From assembly GCA_950295325.1 (NCBI GenBank), contig OX485805.1:16603501-16667500 (forward strand): DNA of 64,000 bases, in the 5' to 3' direction. The translations under genes were made by a program, and so were the position numbers. This DNA is from Polytrichum commune. Taxonomy: Eukaryota; Streptophyta; Polytrichopsida; Polytrichales; Polytrichaceae. The notes under the pieces were generated by a model. That model made no database searches, was not told the origin of the DNA, and saw nothing but the letters and a program-made list of their open reading frames with translations. Below, one piece after another: positions 50,801 to 61,389 of this stretch (the first letter of the stretch is position 1; each line of letters starts with the position of its first letter).

Positions 50801-53800
50801 TATGTGCTTCCTCTTCAATAATTCAGTAAGTTCATCTTGCACGGATTGCTAATACCACTAATGCATTAGGAGCCTGACTATCTAAAAAAGATTATCTTAA
50901 AAAATATGTTAAAGTACATGTGGTACAATTGAGCCAGTAATGTTGCACCATCATCATTTACAGAAATTTTATAGACTTATGAGGTGCATTTGTGAGGTTC
51001 AAGACAATAAACCTATATAAACCACAGTTTGTCCTTGCAGAGCAGCGTCTGTTATGTCTGGAGTATGTCCTTTCGCTCCAAAGCTTCAAAATGCAACATA
51101 ACAGCAACAGAATGGTTAATTTCCTTCAGGAAGGAGTTTGTGATGTTAAGTTAAGAGTGATCCAGTCAAGCTAATTGTAACACTCTCTGAGACACAAGAA
51201 CGTGACTGAAGTGAAGACATACAAGCAGACAGAATTATGTAGCTTTGAGGACATACCTCCGAACCCAGTCTAATGTACCAACAGCTACTTGTTTCCCGTC
51301 TACAATTGCTTTGGCTCCACTTCCTGGTTCTTGCTCAAAAGTAGAATCCTGAACCTGTGATGTAAGTGCAATAGATTTGTGTATTATCAACCAGGTCCTC
51401 AGACTCCTTGAAAATATCAACTAAAGTTCATTAGAAGAGTCATCCTCTAGCTCAACTCAACTTTTGATTGGGAGTTAGTTGCTTTGCATACAGCACCTTC
51501 CATGTTCAGTAAGTTTACGCTGCATGCTTGGAGGTAGTGTGGAGGTTTGAACAAAGAACATTCTATCATTATGGGTCAAACTCATTTCTGGCATGCCGAG
51601 AGGTGCTAAAATGAGTTTGGCCCTCAATGCACCGAAATAGGTTGCTCTTCTTCAAGTTCAACCACTACTTCTGAGCATGCATTACAACTGGAAAGAAATT
51701 ATTAGCATTGTATGCAAAATAAACAATGGAAGATCATGGAGGACCAACTCCTGACCAAATGTCCAATTAAGTTAAAGGACAACTTAAATAAAATTAAGAT
51801 TTTGTAGCAAATCAAGCATTGCTCCTCTACCTCCGCTTGTCGACAACCAGAAAGTGTTGCTGCCTGGACAAGAGCTCTTGCAATTGGGTGGGATGTTCTT
51901 TGCTCTACACCAGCAGCTAATGTGAGCAATTCTCTTTCTGTCCACTTTGGTGGTGCCATGCTGCAGTGCCAATCAACCAACAACTTCAATTCTGTGCGTG
52001 AAGAAAACAATTAACATCAACTTCAATATGTCCATATTATCTGGAAGAATGCGTTGCCCAGCTCATGTAAGAAATGAAATCTCAAGAAACCAGAACTAGA
52101 ATTTTATCTGTAATAGAAGATAGGGTGACGTTCATTCTAGGAAGGTAAACTTATTAATAAAAGAAAATAAGTAGAAAAAAGCATGCTGTATAATGTCCTA
52201 TTCAGAGTTGTAAACAATGTAGGGTCCAACAAAAGAGGAGGTATTACATCAATGTTAGAAATAAGGTAGGAAACATTTTTGCTACTTACTCTCAGGCTAA
52301 ACTTGCTTGAATTTTGTAAATGCTCTATGTAGGTTGCCTTTGGAATTAAAGGAACACCCATTCTCCCCAGCTACATCTATGTCTATGGGTGCATGTCCTT
52401 CTGTGTGGTCTATTGCTTGTGAGTGCATGGATACTTGTTAGCAAAACAATGCAATGAAGTACTCTCTCTAATAAGTATGGTGTGTAAAAAAAATCCGTGC
52501 CTCAGCCAATTGTCACTACTAGTGGGTTCCAATTGATGCCAGTCTTAGAGAATTACCCGATACAAGGGCTATCTAAAACCCCTCCAAAAATTATATATTA
52601 TTCCCCCGATTAACAACCCTTTGTCTCAGGTTAACACTCAGATTACAAGGGAGTCACCCCTCCGGAGGTAAAAAGAAGTAATGTTCGAATTCTGAGCTTT
52701 TACAACCAACCTGAAAATTTGATCCTGATTCCCATCAACTCCTTGAGATATCTCCCCACTGCTGTTGTTGCTAATGATCACATTAGTGACCACAGGTCGG
52801 CCCACAGTAAGAGTCCCAGTTTTATCAAACACAATAGTATCAATTGATGAAACATTTTCCAGAATATCACCTCCCCGAATGAGAAGACCTCTTCGTGCCC
52901 CAAGGGATGTGCCAACCTATTCCCCAGATTTCAAACTCATAAATATCCACACATACCAATTCATCATGTCTTGCATACTCAACATACAAAATTGGACACA
53001 TTGCAGGTCAATCTCGTCACTCAGTTCTTCATCTGAGATTCTAACATCAGATGGTTCCTAATTGTATCATCATATAACTTTGCAGCACAAAAGGATTTAC
53101 ATCACAGCATATACGTACTTATTTATAATGCACCCAAACATCTCTTTGAAAACAATTATTTTCCTGACAACACTTCAACTCTGTATTAACCAATCCATGA
53201 GGACGAAATTGTTAAAGGATGCCTAGAAGTCTTATGAATTGCATACCAGAACAGCCGTGGGGGTGGCAAGTCCAAGAGCACAAGGGCATGCAATGACCTG
53301 TGAGTCAAAATAGTAGAGTATAAATCAATTCAGCAAGAAATGCCACATCATTGATGAAAATGCATACTACCCTTGGCTTTTCATGCAATCTCAACCTTCA
53401 GTCCATCTTGTGCAGACAATTAACCTCAATCGAAGAGCTACTGGAGCAACATCACCTGCAATAATTACTTGAGAAAGGGAGTTGCTAGCAACTTGCAATT
53501 TACCAGAACATTACATGCCAGCTGAAGTCCAAGCAACAGAGATCCTCCTGCTGGAACAACTGCTGGATACAGCATAGGTCCCAAGGTAGTCCAGAATGCA
53601 AAAGTAGCACCTGACAATGCCATGACCCCGTAACAAAACCGACCAGCCACCTGCCAAACACTCCTGATATTAATAAACACCTCCCTCTCCCAAAATTCAA
53701 CACAACAAACACCTCCTTAAGCATCATCTGTAGACCAACTTTCTATAAACGGACATCATAAAACCATGTGTGGTCAGTACATGTCAACCTAACATCTGAA

Positions 53801-56800
53801 AAGTTGTGGGTACTGGAGCTCAGTAAGCTTAGTAGGGGAAGAACTATGGGCGATCAAGTTACACCGGTTGCGGCCATTAGAAAGAGTCCACCTCTGAATT
53901 GAGGCAGAAGCCTGCAGGCAAATAGACTCTCTAATTCATGCTAGTATTGGCAGCATAGGCATTATCCTCTCTCTTTTTTGGTCAGCTAATTGTGGAAGCC
54001 TATAGAGATCAGTATATGAGACAGGATATGCAACACACTGACCTACGTGAAAGACTCATGAAATTCAATGTGCTGCACAATGTATTTTTGTATATTGATA
54101 CTCAATTCCATGTCTAACATTATTTCTGGTGCTTTGTTAAATCAAAAGTTATAATAACCAAATTGATCAATTACCAAAGAAAAGTGTAACTTCATACATA
54201 AACCTAGACCTATGAGCTATGTGCTATGTGCTATACATGGATTCTAACAGATAAAAGGTATGTTCACCTTGTCGGCAAGGCGTTGCACAGGTGCTTCCCT
54301 AGTCTGCGCATCCTCCACCATGCGGACTATATCACTCATCACTGTATCACCACCTGCCCTTCTTGCTTCCAATGTCATTGTGCCATTGTAATTCACAGTT
54401 CCAGCAGACACTTCATCCTGCAATACCACTCTACCACATGTTTTAGCAATACTCCACCAGAAGAATATAAAATCGATATCTCCATAAGCAATAGAATGCA
54501 CTAGCCTTTTTGCAGCTACATGCTCAGCAGAAAAGCCTTCACAGAAGCAGGCAAAGAACCTGTAAACGATTAAAAAGATGTGATAGAGTTCATACCCCAG
54601 ATTGCTTCACCACAGGTAGGGGTTCTCCTGTAAGGCTGGACTCATCAACAGTGCTCTTGCCTGCCTTCACCACACCATCCACAGGGATTCGATCCTGCCA
54701 TTGAAAGAATCAAGCTCCACAATCACAAATTTGAAATTATAACTGCAGTTCACAGATATTATCTACAAGTCAACAATTCAAATGACCCCTGCCACCTCCA
54801 TCAAGAGGAGGATGAGGTCCGTTACCCCTGGGAGCACAACAACTGAGTCTCCAACAGATAAACTGTCGCAGGGGACTTCCACAGTGGTTGGGTGACCATC
54901 TTTGTCCTGTCCCATGACAAGGCGAGCTTTTGCAGGTAAGAAATTGAGAAGGGCAGTCATGTCACTGCTGGCCTGCAGCTTTGCTCTTTCTTCCACTGCC
55001 CTTCCGAGCAGAACGAATGCTAAAAGCATCACTGGCTCCTCAAAAAATGCTTGCCAACCCTGTTCACAAAGTGCAGTGACATCCCTTTCACTTGGTTAAA
55101 ACCCATTCTGCTATATCCAATGGACAAACCGAACACCAAATTTCCATCAACTGCCCCAAATAGCGAAAAGCTTAAGTTGTAACCAGCCAGGGTCTGCAAG
55201 GAATTAGTCATATTCAGGGGCACTTTAAACTAAAGTTTTGAGGGCCCAAGGGATCAAAGAAGTTTGAATGGATGCAAAACCTACATGAGGTCCTTCATGG
55301 CATGCAGTAAATAAAGTTCAGGGTCTACCAGATTTTGCATCAAGCCCACCTCAAAATGGTGCATCCAACACAAAAACCGGAGACCATGACACTTTAAAGT
55401 CTCACAAACCTTGATTTATTATAACTTATTGTATAGAAGGGCCGGCATGAATAGGATGGTAATGAAATAGCATATGATTGAGAGCCCGGTCGCATATGTC
55501 TTTACAGTACACATGGAGGCCCGCGATCACTTGAATTTCAATTTCAATTTCAATTTTCCATGATATGGCCTTTGGATGAGTTTCAAGGGCCCTCACAATT
55601 TCATGATCACGTCCCTTGGCCATAGTGTAAAGTGGCCCTCAGTCGTCTGGATCCTGCAATGCTGGATCTAAGATAAGAATGAGAGCTCGGCACAAGAAAG
55701 TATACCAATTTTGGCAGGAGAGCGGCAGCAGTGCTAACAGCAAATGATGATACTGCTCCTAGACCAACCAATGTATTCATGTTAGGTGATCCCCTCCAGA
55801 AACTCTTCCATCCGTCTACAAGAAGCTTCCGTCCTGGTCCAGCCAAAGCAGCTACTGAAAGTGCTGCATGGAACCCAGTTGAATGTAGCATATGGAGCCA
55901 TGATGGACCAAAATGCCCAAGAAAATGATGACTATGGCCCACCAAACAGACTGCAGCCAGTGTCCAAGCAACTGCCAGCCTTCGCCCTGTGCAGATGATC
56001 AACATAATCTGTCAGAAGAAAGAAAAATGGCTCTGATGTTGCCACCGGAGTAATTTATGGTATTGCTTCATCTTCAAGTTGATCTAACTCATTATGTAAT
56101 CCCAAATGGGCATTAAGAGAATTAAGGGACCCCAAAGATTACTGCCTCCTTTCAAAGGTGAAACCTTGAATGGGGTGGACAAGCTAGCCCGCAACTATCT
56201 TCCCCAAGGGCAAGCCCCTAGATTCCCACATGGTTGTTTGAAAATATCTGGTTCACCCGGATACCCCACTAAGATTCGGTGGACCATAGGTGGTAAGGTG
56301 CACTGGAAATCAAGTGCTAGGAAGGTCACCCATCCAAGTACTATTCTGTCCTTGGGGCGCTCAACCTCGGAGTTCCCATGGAATCCGGGTTAAGCCACCC
56401 TTAATCTGGCACATTGTAATGAAGAGAACTTGCAGCTCCTACACATAATCTTGAAACCACTAGGCTAATACCTCATTCCGCACCACAACACCTCCCCCCC
56501 TCCTATTGATTTTGTGAACCTTGATTGCGTAGCACACTCTGCCCAAATCATATAAGGGAGTTTTGAACCTTGCACCACCATGGAGGATGGTGAAAAGATT
56601 TCTTTCTCCAATCCTTCTATTTGTACTTCTATAGGGGCCAACCATTGCAAAGACATTTGAGAATATACAAAAGCTTTTTGTCTCAAGGATGCAGCACACT
56701 CCGTCAATAACAATCCTGAACCTAATAGCTTCCTAATCAGAATTTTTATACCAGAACAAAACAACACTAAATTAAGAATGGAGGCAGGGGTTACCGCTAT

Positions 56801-59800
56801 CTTTTAACCTAGCAAGTCTCTCTTCACGCTTGCGAACTGCTGCTGGTGGTAATTTACCACCATCCTTTCCTTCCTGCTCTGCACACAAATTAGCATATAA
56901 CATAAGAGCAAACTTTCTGGAGAACGTCAAATGCATGAAATATTGAAGGGAAACAAAGAAGTATGATATACTTCATAATAGCATAACAACACCACAAGTT
57001 AACAGAAGTGTTCTCAACATACAGGTCATAATTCAGAGCAGAAATGCAAGGTCATGCACAGATTAGAAAGATGTTTGCTCATACTTCTTGTTATTAGCTC
57101 TGCACCTTAAACTGGGTTGTTGATCTTTGACAAACCTTTGTAATAAAATTTTCTCTCAAGCTCATTGTCAACTTATTGTCCTGTTCTACCGTAAGGTGCT
57201 TCTTGTTAATCTGTTGGGATGCCAAACTACAATTCCCACGTGGAATTTGAGTGGGTCTCAACCAATGTAAGACTTTCATGTTGCAAATTTTCATGAATAC
57301 TTATTTACTTTAGCCGAAGCAGGGAGTGCTCTACATATTCATCCTACATTCAGTTTCAACCCAGTTGGTAAGGGCAATACCTCTGAGAGTCGATTTGAAT
57401 CCACAGCTGGTCAAGTGCTTAGCTAGTGCTTCACCCAGTTGACGCTTCATCTTCTCCCATCCACTTGTTACTACAGACTCGGAAGTTATTCTCACTAGTG
57501 CAGTTTCTGTTGCTAGATTGACTGTTGCTCCCGTTACCTGTGGCTGCCAGAGATAACATAAGTAGGACTACGCATCAGCCTCTAAACAAACTTGGGCCAG
57601 TAAACCCAATTTACACCCTAAAGTCGTGCAGTCTTCATTTAATCATGACATGAAGGAATCTAACATTTGAACATGTGAGAGATGCTTTTTGTCGCTAGTA
57701 CTTAGCAGCCAACTTAACCACGTTTCTATCAGGACCCATAGATAAAATACTCTGCAATTAAAACACAAGGTTATTATTACTGAAATACCTGTGATTCTAA
57801 GATTCTCTTGACAGAGGATGCACAACCACCGCAAGACATGCCCTGCCAACGTTAAAAACCGGTGTCATGTAAGTACTAAGAGAATATAAAATCCTCATTC
57901 ATAACACAAGCATGGAAACAAGTCAATCCCATTTCCAACTACAAGTTCTTTTGCACTGCTGCTGACATTTAGGGTTATGGTTCCATTGCCTCCTAAGGCC
58001 AGAATAGTGCTCAAATAACTTCCTAGCACTTGATTTACAGTGCACCCTACCACTTATAGTCCACCCAATCATAGTGGGGTGAACCAGATCCGGGTGAATC
58101 AGATATTTTCACTCAACCATGTGGGAATCAGCGGCTTGCCCTTGGGGGAGATAGCTGTATGCCAGCTTATCTGCACCCATTCAGGTGTTCATCTTTGAAA
58201 GGAGGCATTAGTCTTCAAGGGCCCTCTAATTCTTGTGATGCCCATTTCGGGATTTCACATAGAGTAAGACCAACTTAAAGATAAAGCAACACCTTAATAC
58301 ACACTTGTGGCAACATTGGAGTCATCTCTTCTCTACAGTTCAGTTAATTTTATAGAACAAATATATAAGGTTGCATAAGAGTCGTACCCCGACATCGAGA
58401 ATGATGACATCCTCCGTAAGTGGGGCAGATGTTTCACTACCTAAAGTCTGAATCGAAGATGCACCTGCAAATCCATCTCCACTTCCACCCCCACCTCCCC
58501 TTCCCCATCCACCAAAACCTTGACCACCGCCACCACCTGTGCTCGAACTCAGTGCCCCGGAGATGCTTGCAGTACGAAGCCCACCTTGACAGTGGCAGGG
58601 CTTGATGCTTCCTAAAGCAAGCAACCCCAACTAGAACAACAGCCTCCATCAGAAAAACCCTCTGGCCGCCAGACCTTCTAAGCAGAGCTCTTAAGACACC
58701 TTGTGGAAGCACGAAACAATGCAACAGCCCACAACATGCACAAGAATTCAAAGATGCAGCTTTGACAGCACACTAAAGATCTGATTTGACATGGCATTAA
58801 AATTGGTGTGCATAATTAATTAGAACGGTCTTCATGACTTATCCTGTAGCACCAAGTGTCATATGACACCTTCTTCTAGTTGCCACCCAGGGACTGCAAG
58901 ATAGTTAATGTGAGTCGATGATGAATAGTGTGGACCACACTTTTTCACATGTTTAGTGTAGTTGTTTACAGGGTATAACCTATGAGACATCAAGTATTTC
59001 ATCATGAAGCCGCGCCTTTTACCAAGTTGATATAACGCATTTGACCAAGTTGATGTCATATCAATGGAGTTACAATACTCTATCACCATGTGGACATGAA
59101 ATCACACAGCCATGACTAAGTACTCCAGTAGAAAATTGTTGAAGATTGCACAGAAATCTATCAACAGTAACAAACAACTGCTATAGACATGATTCCTTCA
59201 GACTGTAAAATATAGGTGCAGTTATGAGGAAATCGATTTCTGGGCATGTGTAGATTGGCATGACAAATCAAAACAGGGACAGTACGATGCTGAGCTGAAC
59301 AACATTACCGCCACAATTGATGACTGGGTTCAGTACGATAGTATGAATCTCTAGTGAATAAGCTTTCATCCTGATTCATGTAGATCTACACAGCCCCCAA
59401 AATGAGCACTGTGAAGAGTTATTTCTATGTCATCAGGAGGATGAACTTTACATTCAAGGAAAATGCTGAGCTGAACAACACTGTAGCCACAATTGATGCT
59501 TTGGTTAAGTGAGATAGTGTGACCTCTAATGAACAAGCTCTCAACCTGATATATGCAGCTCTACACAGCCCCAAAAATGAGCACAGTGATGAATTACTTC
59601 TATGTCACTAGGAAGAACAATTTGATGTTCAAGGAGAATGCTGAGCTCAACAACACTGTCGCCACAATTGATGCCAGGGGTAAGTACAATAGTGTGAATC
59701 TCTAGTGAACAAGCTTTCACCCTAATATATGTACATCTACATAGCCCCAAAAATGAGCACAGCGGAGAATTTACTTCGATGTCACTAGGAAAGACATAAG

Positions 59801-60503
59801 AGGTGTGTTAACCAATCCTATGTTTCAGGACCATAATCTAATCAAACCAAGGACACACTACAATGTAGAGCTGAACAACACTGTCGCCACAATTGATGCT
59901 TGGGTTAAGTAAGATAGTGTGAATCTCTAGTGAACAAGCTCTCATCCTAATTCATGTAGATCTACATAGCCCCAAAACATGCACAGTGAAGAATTAATTG
60001 TATGTGTTGGGAAGAACAATTTGATGTTCATTGATATGACATTGACTTGATAAAAAGCGCAGCTTCATAATGAAATATATGGTGTCTCAGAATTTATGCA
60101 CTGTAAGCAACTACTGGCAGAGCTTCAAGGAAAAGAGTGGCTTCCATACCTGGAGCTGCCAAAACCTAGAATCTTGCCCATTCAACCAACTGGGACCATG
60201 TGGGGATGGCAATTTGTTCACAACACCGATGCTGCGGCTGGGTATTCGATGCTGCTGCCGTTTCTGGGAAGAAGGGTGCAGTGCCCTAAACCCTCCTCCG
60301 CTGGATACAATTCTTGCAGCTCCCAGCTGCAGGGGCCAGCGTGCGAGTTTCAAGCGGGCTGCAGGAGCTGCCTGCTCTCCGAACAACACTAAAGGCAAGG
60401 CTAAGCTCCTTGCCACACGCAGAGCTGCCGTGGTGGAGCCCGGCCATTTGGTGGCCATCGCCCCACATTGGCATTTCCCCGCACAGGCATTCATTGCGGA
60501 CAT
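47234..60503 (-). CDS. PAA1: PAA1/HMA6-type chloroplast copper-transporting P1B-ATPase, 19 exons
   Basis: Copper P1B-ATPase; family members pump Cu+ across the chloroplast envelope to supply plastocyanin and Cu/Zn-SOD. Coding exons, 5' to 3' (all GT-AG, all in frame): 60503-60150, 58630-58388, 57842-57789, 57543-57381, 56878-56795, 55986-55706, 55059-54826, 54694-54596, 54417-54268, 53650-53504, 53297-53247, 52916-52711, 51960-51831, 51354-51257, 51083-51013, 50295-50123, 49504-49301, 47839-47759, 47533-47234. The product is about 1,040 aa (Arabidopsis PAA1 is about 950). Seen: transit-like N-terminus, Gly-rich linker, GMSCGGC (200-206), eight membrane segments, TGEP (493-496), CPC (607-609), DKTGT (Asp651), HP (713-714), GDGVND (874-879), YN (939-940) and MxxSS (968-972). 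The motif DVIILDVGG before the metal site, and the last two membrane segments, fit PAA1 rather than PAA2. All catalytic residues are intact. Start chosen at the first ATG of the frame; Met16, in a stronger Kozak context (GCGATGGC), is an equally good start. UTRs are not resolved. Exon 15 (51083-51013) is the least certain because its acceptor is weak. Confidence 0.92.
48203..48682. repeat. recent 243-bp tandem duplication in PAA1 intron 17
   Basis: 48203-48445 and 48446-48682 repeat with a 243-bp period. I see only two mismatches (CG/CA near 48354 versus 48597, and CGG/CAG near 48424 versus 48667). The unit has no splice signal used by the gene. Confidence 0.93.
48775..49070 (+). repeat. R1-type repeat in PAA1 intron 17
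   Basis: Diverged forward copy (GAGTGGTATGTGGTTAAGTG, CACTTTGACAATGAATAAGATATTCAT, CAGCTCTGAAAATCATAA). The same subgroup recurs in intron 16. Confidence 0.5.
49301..53297 (-). CDS. PAA1: PAA1 exons 11-17: CPC motif, phosphorylation and nucleotide-binding domains
   Basis: Exon 11 (53297-53247) is a 51-bp exon carrying CPC (607-609), the membrane copper-binding motif. Exon 12 (52916-52711) holds DKTGT, with Asp651 as the phospho-acceptor. Exon 13 (51960-51831) has the P1B signature His713-Pro714 of the nucleotide-binding domain. Exon 14 (51354-51257) has the GSG loop (743-745). Exon 15 (51083-51013) is 71 bp, phase 2 in and phase 1 out, and restores the frame exactly. Exon 16 (50295-50123) has MLSGDK (824-829). 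Exon 17 (49504-49301) has GDGVND (874-879), the Mg-binding hinge. No stop or frameshift interrupts any of them. Confidence 0.9.
49655..49995 (+). repeat. R1-type repeat in PAA1 intron 16
   Basis: Forward copy related to 48775-49070 (CACTTTGATAATGAAGTAGATATTCAT, GCTCCAAAACACTTATGA). The two copies flank exon 17 in direct orientation. Confidence 0.5.
53504..56878 (-). CDS. PAA1: PAA1 exons 5-10: first membrane segments and actuator domain
   Basis: Exon 5 (56878-56795) is a charged linker rich in Lys, Arg and Glu. Exon 6 (55986-55706) encodes three hydrophobic segments at about residues 303-322, 329-349 and 369-391. Exon 7 (55059-54826) has the fourth segment ([16 protein letters not shown]) and starts the actuator domain. 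Exon 8 (54694-54596) holds TGEP at 493-496, which drives dephosphorylation. Exon 9 (54417-54268) ends the actuator domain. Exon 10 (53650-53504) holds the fifth membrane segment and enters the sixth. The stretch [16 protein letters not shown] and the run around VRMVEDAQ read closer to PAA2 than to angiosperm PAA1, by my memory of those proteins. Confidence 0.9.
55426..55640 (-). repeat. dispersed repeat R5 with a short open frame, PAA1 intron 6
   Basis: The minus strand has a 65-codon frame beginning [20 protein letters not shown]. Related sequence lies at 29110-29310 (plus strand; AKSRDHEIVTA...CDQALKQMLFH) and 61390-61500 (plus strand; VKAFESHPKVIPWRSEIEF). All three have decayed differently, so this is a repeat with former coding capacity rather than an extra PAA1 exon. 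Family unknown. Confidence 0.5.
56090..56435 (-). mobile_element. SINE-like element with 5S rRNA-derived region, PAA1 intron 5
   Basis: On the minus strand it contains a 66-bp stretch resembling the 3' two thirds of plant 5S rRNA (see 56324-56389), followed by CTAGCACTTGATTT, a GGTCCACCGAATC core and a CCTTTGAAAGGAGGCAGTA tail region. It is homologous to 57955-58285. It could be a 5S-derived SINE or a Cassandra-type TRIM LTR; its TG...CA-like ends leave both options open. Confidence 0.6.
56324..56389 (-). other. 5S rRNA-like segment (pol III internal promoter region)
   Basis: The minus strand reads CCGGATTCCATGGGAACTCC, then a GAGGTTGAGCGCCCCAAGG stretch, and ends AGTACTTGGATGGGTGACC. Plant 5S rRNA has the same order: CCGGATCCCATCAGAACTCC, GAAGTTAAGCGTGCTTGGGC and TAGTACTAGGATGGGTGACC. 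Similarity covers the A box, intermediate element and C box. Too diverged and too short to be a functional 5S gene. Confidence 0.75.
57381..58630 (-). CDS. PAA1: PAA1 exons 2-4: Gly-rich linker and heavy-metal-associated domain
   Basis: Exon 2 (58630-58388) follows a TTGTTGTTCTAG acceptor and encodes a second hydrophobic patch, a Gly-rich run (about residues 148-172) and the start of the HMA domain (DVIILDVG). Exon 3 (57842-57789) is only 54 bp and carries the copper ligands Cys203 and Cys206 in GMSCGGC. Exon 4 (57543-57381) completes the ferredoxin-like fold and ends phase 1. The HMA domain is thus split over three exons with phase-0 joins. Ser replaces the more usual Thr in MTCGGC, a conservative change that leaves the metal site intact. 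Confidence 0.9.
57955..58285 (+). mobile_element. SINE-like element, PAA1 intron 2, partner of the intron 5 element
   Basis: Opposite orientation to 56090-56435. Shared blocks: CAGAATAGT-CT, CTTCCTAGCACTTGATTT, AGTGCACC, ACCATGTGGGAATC, GGCTTGCCCTTGGGG and CTTTGAAAGGAGGCA. Its 5S-like head is much more eroded, so the 5S origin is visible only by comparison. Confidence 0.6.
59284..60030. repeat. four-copy ~175-bp tandem array in PAA1 intron 1
   Basis: The motif GAGCTGAACAACA...GCCACAATTGATG recurs at about 59289, 59465, 59640 and 59865, each time followed by ATAGTGTGAATCTCTAGTGAA, GATCTACACAGCCCC and GAAGAACAATTTGATG. Spacings are 176, 175 and 225 bp; the third unit has a ~50-bp insertion. 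Stops in every frame argue against coding. Confidence 0.9.
60150..60503 (-). CDS. PAA1: PAA1 exon 1: plastid transit peptide
   Basis: 118 codons, ending CTC CAG before a GTATGG donor (phase 0). The peptide is rich in Ala, Arg, Ser and Leu and nearly free of acidic residues, as expected for a stroma-targeting transit peptide. Three in-frame ATGs lie at 60503, 60494 and 60458. The last gives a protein starting MATKWPG, a more typical transit peptide start; the first adds a short segment with Cys at residues 7, 11 and 13. An in-frame TAA at 60548-60546 closes the frame upstream. The long plus-strand open frame over the same bases is its antisense shadow. Confidence 0.8.
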
Positions 60504-61050
60504 CACCACCCACACATTTGAACAACAATCCCTACTCCACACAAATTACTCCAATTCCAGCAATCTCACACTTCAAGGTTACCTCTGTACACAACGCAAA
60601 TTCAGAACCTAATTCCCAGAAGCTGGATTGCAACTGGAAAACACTGAACAAACGGGCTTCACTCTTGCCCCTGCGAATCAACTCGCAATGAATTCTGGAA
60701 CCTCGGCTTGCGAAGTTGATTGTTCAAAATTGCTGCTTTCGCAATGGGATTTTAGCAGAAAAATAGAATTGAAGAGTGATGAGTGTATGAATTTCTGTGT
60801 GTAAGGAACTGGATCAAATGCAGGGACGATGATTCGATTGGAGAAGCAACAAGCGGTGGGTCGATCGCGCCTCGGGACGCTCGGGAATTGATTCCACCTT
60901 ACCTGGGTGCCGGGGCCGGGTATCTGTGCTATCCACTGCAAGATAACCGGTCCGGATGTCGGGTCCGGGTATGTACAAATCCTATCCGGTTCTTGACTTC
61001 GTGTATATCTTGTTTTTAGCTCCAAAAAGTAGAAAAGCCAGCTTAGTAAG
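60504..61050 (-). promoter_or_regulatory. presumed 5' UTR and proximal promoter of PAA1
   Basis: This stretch is richer in G+C than the flanks. I see no convincing TATA box near the start. Around 60905-60970 there are several short CCGG/CCGGGTA repeats. Two GTAC tetramers (60587, 60973) match the core of copper-response elements but are expected by chance. The transcription start is not visible. Confidence 0.35.
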
Positions 61051-61389
61051 CTCAAGAATGCTATGGACTAGATAACCAAGGAGAGGAGAGTGGATAATGA
61101 GCCACAACCATGTCACTCATCCACCTACTCAAAGTTGGTTATTAGTCATAATCAATCAGCTCATGAACATGATCTAAGAATTATGGATGATATTGTGTCC
61201 TCGTGGATGAAAGTGTGACAAGTTTTTTTGGTCTTGGCTGACCAACCGGTGGTCGTGATGAAAGAAATTTTTCACATGTTGATTTCAAATTAAATAGGGT
61301 TGCGTTAAATCTCATGCAACACATTCATTGGTACTCTCAGGATAAGTAGTAGTGCATGCATTGTCCACCCAAGGAGGGTCTCTTTGCAC

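Noticed and set aside
56324-56389. A functional 5S rRNA gene
   Set aside because: Only about 66 of 120 bp are recognisable, with several changes in the promoter boxes and no T-run terminator at the right place.
56106-56393. 95-codon plus-strand frame in PAA1 intron 5
   Set aside because: It is antisense to the SINE-like element with the 5S-derived region and is not kept in the intron 2 relative.
60070-60612. 180-codon plus-strand open frame
   Set aside because: It is antisense to PAA1 exon 1 and its 5' UTR. The minus frame has the transit peptide and a correct splice donor.
60587-60976. GTAC tetramers as copper-response elements upstream of PAA1
   Set aside because: Two occurrences in about 600 bp is what chance predicts, and there is no extended element around them.
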